The translations under genes were made by a program, and so were the position numbers. This document shows, one piece after another, positions 60,826-64,000 of a stretch of DNA of 64,000 bases (positions are counted from its first letter, which is position 1; each line of letters starts with the position of its first letter). Source of the DNA: Myxococcota bacterium (lineage in GTDB: Bacteria; Myxococcota_A; Polyangia; Palsa-1104; JAEUJZ01). The stretch spans positions 1 through 64,000 of the forward strand of contig JANWXW010000014.1 of assembly GCA_025057315.1 (NCBI GenBank). Reading direction: 5' to 3'. The notes under the pieces are model-generated. The model was given only the letters and a program-made list of their open reading frames with translations. It did not search any database and was not told where the DNA came from.

Positions 60826-62565
60826 TCACAGGTAGTGCAGCGACACGCGGCCGCCTGCGGCCAGCGGCTGTCTATGTGCCACCTGCTGGCGGGCCTGACA
60901 CCCGCGCGCCACCACCTCGGCCTCGGGCAGCCCGAGGCGGCGCAGGAGCCGCTCCAGCATCTCCACGCCCCCCTCCACCTCCTCGGCCACCACCTCGGCG
61001 GCCCCGGTCTGCTCCAGCTCCGCCACATGCGCCAGGTAGCGGGTGCGCATGAGCACCGGCACCTGCGGCGCGATGCGCCGGGCCGTGGCCACCACGCGGC
61101 GGGCCGCGTGCGGGTCGTCCATCAGCAGCACCAGCGCCCGGGCGGTGGGCAGGTGGGCATGTCCAAGCGCCTCGGCGCTGGTGGCGTCGCCATAGAAGAC
61201 CGGCATGCGCTCCCCGCGGGCCCGGCGCACCAGATCCGGGTTCACCTCCATCACCACCACCGGCACGCCAATGGCCGTGAGCGCCTCGGCCACCAGGCGT
61301 CCGGCCAGCCCGTAGCCCACCAGCACCACATGGCCCGCCAGCGTCCCCCCATCGGCGTCGGCCTCGTCGATGCTGCGCACGCCAATGAGCCGCTCCAGCG
61401 GGGCCAGCAGCCGTTCGCCCGCGGTGATGTGGGGCGCCACGCGGACCAGCACCGGCGTGAGCAGCATGCTGATCACCCCCGCCGTCAGCAGGGGCCGCGT
61501 CAGGCTCGGCCCCAGCAGCTGACTCTGTTCGGCCAGGCGGACCAGCACAAAGCCGAACTCGCCAAACTGCGCCAGCCCCACCCCTGCCAGCCAGGCCACC
61601 CGCGCCGGAAAGCGCATGGCCATCGCCGCCACCGTGGCCAAAAAGCCCTTGCCCAAGATGAAGGCGGCCGCCAGCAGCCCCACCCGGGCCGGCTCCGCCC
61701 AGGCCACGCGCACGTCAAAGAGCATGCCCAGCGACACGAAGAACACGCTGACAAAGGCGTCGCGCAGCGGCAGCACATCGCTCATGGCCCGGTGCCTGTA
61801 CTCGGTATCGGCCACCATCAGCCCGGCCAGAAACGCCCCCAGCGCCAGCGACAGCCCCGCCCGCGCCGTCACCCAAGCGGTGCCAATGCACAGGGCCAGC
61901 ACGGCCAGCAGAAACAGCTCGCGGCTGCCGCTGGCGGCCACCCAGCCCAGCAGCCGGGGCACCAGGAGCCGCGCCAGCAGCAGCGTGACCAGGACAATGC
62001 CGGCGGCCTTGCCCAGCGCGATGCCAATCTGGATCGCCGGCACCCCGCCGCCGCTCAGGGCCGGCACCACGAGCACCATGGGCACCACGCACAGGTCCTG
62101 AAAGATGAGCGTCCCCACGATGAAGCGGCCATGCGGCGCCTCCAGCTCGCGCCGCTCGGTCAGCGCGCGCAGCACGATCGCGGTGCTTGAAAGCGCAAAG
62201 ACAAAGCCCAGCGCCAGCGCCCGCCCCCCTGCCATGCCGATCGCCACGGCCACCCCCGCAACCGCCACGATGGTCAGGCCGACCTGGAGCAAGCCCCCCA
62301 GCGCCACCTGGCGAAAGATGTTGCGCAGCCGGGCCAGCGAGAACTCCAGCCCGATGGTAAAGAGCAGGATCTCGACGCCCACCTCGGCCAGCACCTCGAT
62401 GGCCGAGATGGATCGGACCAGGCCAAAGCCATACGGTCCCAGCAGCGCCCCCGCCAGCAGCAGCCCGGTGACGGTGGGCAGGTGCAGCCGCGCCAGCAAC
62501 ACGGTGACGGCTACGGCCACGGCCGCAATGACGGCCAGCTCATCAAGAAGAGGAATGTGGCCCAT
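60826..62565 (-). CDS. Monovalent cation:proton antiporter, KefB/CPA2 type with TrkA-N domain
   Basis: The 579-residue protein has an N-terminal CPA2 transporter domain of about 12 membrane helices (LPTVTGLLLAGALLGPYGFGLV, FALSSTAIVLRALTERRE, FQDLCVVPMV) and a C-terminal RCK/TrkA-N domain from about residue 405 (LAGHVVLVGYGLAGRLVAEAL, then MEVNPDLVRRARGERMPVFYGDAT). Transport of potassium or sodium in exchange for protons, gated by NAD(H), is expected. The start at 62565 gives the typical N-terminus. A TACCAT box ends nine bases upstream. Confidence 0.94.
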   Translation of the reverse strand: MGHIPLLDELAVIAAVAVAVTVLLARLHLPTVTGLLLAGALLGPYGFGLVRSISAIEVLAEVGVEILLFTIGLEFSLARLRNIFRQVALGGLLQVGLTIVAVAGVAVAIGMAGGRALALGFVFALSSTAIVLRALTERRELEAPHGRFIVGTLIFQDLCVVPMVLVVPALSGGGVPAIQIGIALGKAAGIVLVTLLLARLLVPRLLGWVAASGSRELFLLAVLALCIGTAWVTARAGLSLALGAFLAGLMVADTEYRHRAMSDVLPLRDAFVSVFFVSLGMLFDVRVAWAEPARVGLLAAAFILGKGFLATVAAMAMRFPARVAWLAGVGLAQFGEFGFVLVRLAEQSQLLGPSLTRPLLTAGVISMLLTPVLVRVAPHITAGERLLAPLERLIGVRSIDEADADGGTLAGHVVLVGYGLAGRLVAEALTAIGVPVVVMEVNPDLVRRARGERMPVFYGDATSAEALGHAHLPTARALVLLMDDPHAARRVVATARRIAPQVPVLMRTRYLAHVAELEQTGAAEVVAEEVEGGVEMLERLLRRLGLPEAEVVARGCQARQQVAHRQPLAAGGRVSLHYL

Positions 62566-62666
62566 GCGCCGCGCATGGTAGCCAATCCTGGGCCGCATGG
62601 CCGCTCCGGCCGGCCCCATGCCGGGGGCAGGGCAGGTTCCCCGAGCGCGGCAGGTTCGCCGGCCCG

Positions 62667-63092
62667 CTAGGCGCCGGCCAGCAGGCGAAACAGCAGCAGC
62701 AGGTCCACCGCCGCCCGGCCCGCGCGCAGCGGGGCGGCCATCTGCCGCAGCCGCACCTCACCCAGCAGCACGCGCCAGAGCAGCCGCCAGCCGGGCCTCG
62801 ACAGCATCCACGGCAGGCCCAGGCGCAGCGGGACCTCCCGCAGCTGCGCCAGCACCTCGCTGGGCAGCTGCAGCACCAGGTCCGGCTCGCGCAGCCCCGC
62901 CTCGATGAGGCAGCGCCCATGGCCGAGCACCAGCGTGGCCTGCGCCGCCGCATCGGGCGCATCAATGCCCACGCGCGCCCCCAGCACGCGCAAGGATCCG
63001 CCGTGTCGCTGGACCCCCTCCTCCAGCAATCCCTGCAGCATCAGGCACAGCCCGCTGTCCTGGCCGCCCGCACCCACATCTACAATCTTCAT
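62667..63092 (-). CDS. SCP2-like sterol-carrier-fold protein, tentative
   Basis: The 141-residue protein shows a beta-rich N-terminal half (LRVLGARVGIDAPDAAAQATLVLGHGRCLIEAG) followed by EPDLVLQLPSEVLAQLREVPLRLG and a hydrophobic end (AAVDLLLLFRLLAGA). The pattern of a strand, a PDLVL segment and a proline-led helix recalls SCP2 lipid-binding domains, but the match is weak. A TAGTCT box ends seven bases before the ATG. It is divergent from the lipoprotein esterase with only 23 bp between the two start codons. Confidence 0.6.
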   Translation of the reverse strand: MKIVDVGAGGQDSGLCLMLQGLLEEGVQRHGGSLRVLGARVGIDAPDAAAQATLVLGHGRCLIEAGLREPDLVLQLPSEVLAQLREVPLRLGLPWMLSRPGWRLLWRVLLGEVRLRQMAAPLRAGRAAVDLLLLFRLLAGA

Positions 63093-63099
63093 GCACCCA

Positions 63100-63109
63100 A
63101 GACTATCCT
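63100..63109. promoter_or_regulatory. Two overlapping divergent -10 boxes in a 23-bp gap
   Basis: Plus strand TATCCT (63104-63109) ends six bases before the ATG at 63116; minus strand TAGTCT (63105-63100) ends seven bases before the ATG at 63092. The hexamers overlap by two bases and neither gene has a ribosome binding site, so both mRNAs should be leaderless and the two transcription events should compete. Confidence 0.5.
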
Positions 63110-63115
63110 GCGCCC

Positions 63116-64000
63116 ATGGTGCGCGCTAGCTTCCTGAGCTGGTTGGTGCTCGTGTCCTCGGCCTGTCTCCCGTCTCAAAGCGGCGAGGAGGCCCCGCCGC
63201 TGTGCAGTGCGGCGCTGCCGGGCGGGCGGCCCATCCCTGCCCTCGATGCCACCGGTGACCTGGCCGGAGCCGGGGTGTGCCTGACGGAGGGACAAGCCGC
63301 TGTGGCCCCCGCACCCGAGCTGCACCTGCCCGGTTTTGTTCCCATCGGCCCGGCGGTCCTGGTGCGCATCGACCGGCCGGTGCCACCCTCTGGCCTGGAC
63401 CTGACCCTGCCCGCCTGGCCAGATCGCCTGCCGCCGGGGCCGCAGCTGCTGCGTCGGGTCGTGCTCCTGGCCCGCATCGGCACCGGCGCTGTGCACCTGG
63501 TGCCGCTGGGCAACCCGGCCTGGGGCGGGGGTCGGCTGCGGGTGCACCTGCCGGGCCACGACCTGCGGCCGCAAGCCCCGCCGGGGGAGCTGGGCGACCT
63601 GGGCGTCTTTCAGCTTGCGCTCTCCGAGCAGCGGCCCCTGCGCCGGCGCCTGACCTACCGCGCCCTGGCCGGGGTGTCCATGGGCGGCTTTGGCGCCTCG
63701 GTGCTGGGCTTCCGCCATCCGGAGCGCTACGACGCCCTGGGCGTGCTCGGCGCGGGGCCCGGGCCCGACCTAACTTACACGCTGGGCTTTCTGCGCGATG
63801 TCCTGCTGGCTGGCTTCTGCACCGCCCAGGACGAGGCCGCCGGCAGGGGGCGGATCGGCCAGCGCTGCCCACCGGGGCGGGCGCCACTGCCGGGCCAAGG
63901 GGAGCTGGTCGGCGACTTCGAGCACATGCCGGTCCAAACCGGCCAGGGCATCGGCCTCACGCTCAGCCGCAGCCTGTACCTGCGCGCCCAGCGCGACCTG
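63116..64000 (+). CDS. Lipoprotein esterase-like protein, truncated by the window edge
   Basis: The open frame runs off the right edge (295 codons seen). It begins with a lipoprotein signal peptide (MVRASFLSWLVLVSSAC). After about 180 residues of beta-rich sequence the nucleophile elbow ALAGVSMGGFGASVLGFRHPERYDAL appears (GXSMGG), typical of esterase D/antigen 85-type alpha/beta hydrolases. The aspartate and histidine of the triad must lie beyond the window or were not identified. Substrate unknown; probable location is the cell envelope. Confidence 0.85.
   Translation, partial: MVRASFLSWLVLVSSACLPSQSGEEAPPLCSAALPGGRPIPALDATGDLAGAGVCLTEGQAAVAPAPELHLPGFVPIGPAVLVRIDRPVPPSGLDLTLPAWPDRLPPGPQLLRRVVLLARIGTGAVHLVPLGNPAWGGGRLRVHLPGHDLRPQAPPGELGDLGVFQLALSEQRPLRRRLTYRALAGVSMGGFGASVLGFRHPERYDALGVLGAGPGPDLTYTLGFLRDVLLAGFCTAQDEAAGRGRIGQRCPPGRAPLPGQGELVGDFEHMPVQTGQGIGLTLSRSLYLRAQRDL

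Noticed and set aside
59866..62190. A 774-codon plus-strand open frame rich in Arg, His, Gln and Pro
   Set aside because: It is antisense to the KefB-type antiporter and the orphan cassette, has shadow-like composition and matches no family. The minus-strand genes explain the region.

Overview
The window is GC-rich chromosomal DNA whose best fit is a Myxococcota (former Deltaproteobacteria) genome. The evidence is a MYXO-CTERM-like C-terminal sorting tail on a secreted glycoside hydrolase (29888-31645), several Cys-rich lipoproteins, one with the Pro-Asp-Leu linkers common in that group, a PilZ protein and the gene style of the ribosomal cluster. No rRNA, tRNA, CRISPR array, insertion sequence or prophage was seen.

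Region 1 (1-16972) is the joined str-S10-spc-alpha ribosomal cluster, all on the plus strand, led by a near-perfect sigma70 promoter (TTGACA, 16 bp, TATACT at 247-274). Order: rpsL, rpsG, [407-bp gap where fusA would be], tuf, rpsJ, [rplC absent], rplD, rplW, rplB, rpsS, rplV, rpsC, rplP, rpmC, rpsQ, rplN, rplX, rplE, rpsN, rpsH, rplF, rplR, rpsE, rpmD, rplO, secY, [adk absent], map, terminator and promoter, [infA absent], rpmJ, rpsM, rpsK, rpsD, rpoA, rplQ. EF-Tu carries an unusual switch I (KILTI in place of RGITI, with an insertion), and L5 has a roughly 58-residue Lys/Ala/Pro-rich N-terminal extension.

Region 2 (17022-25404) is mostly minus-strand: a DHH phosphoesterase, then an operon read trxA, SDR, catalytic M16 peptidase, non-catalytic M16 partner; a DUF2804 protein with a GT2 glycosyltransferase; and an ArsR-type regulator. 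The regulator diverges, across an AT-rich operator, from a sterol-desaturase-like gene whose reading frame appears broken at both ends.

Region 3 (25572-40589) is mixed: XRE-cupin regulator, malQ, a polytopic membrane protein coupled to the MYXO-CTERM glycoside hydrolase, hsp20 with two palindromes in its leader and a strong terminator, a Cys-rich lipoprotein, PilZ, an HpnA-like epimerase, a membrane sulfatase-HEAT fusion, miaE, a tiny Arg-rich ORF, a calcium-motif-repeat lipoprotein, apaG and a UPF0158 protein.

Region 4 (40590-64000) holds a 694-bp empty stretch, a nitrilase-family amidase, nadK, two tandem PYROXD2-like oxidoreductases of identical length diverging from a GcvT-like plus aldehyde dehydrogenase pair, a fused membrane/spermidine-synthase protein, an acyl-CoA dehydrogenase, lipoproteins, a rhomboid-like membrane protein, a lipoprotein metallophosphatase, a HAD 5'-nucleotidase, an unrecognised three-gene helical cassette, a KefB-type antiporter, an SCP2-like protein and a truncated lipoprotein esterase.

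A recurring signal is a TANNNT box ending 6-8 nt before the start codon of genes that lack a Shine-Dalgarno sequence, several with a -35 box 17-18 bp upstream. This suggests that leaderless mRNAs are common here outside the ribosomal cluster.
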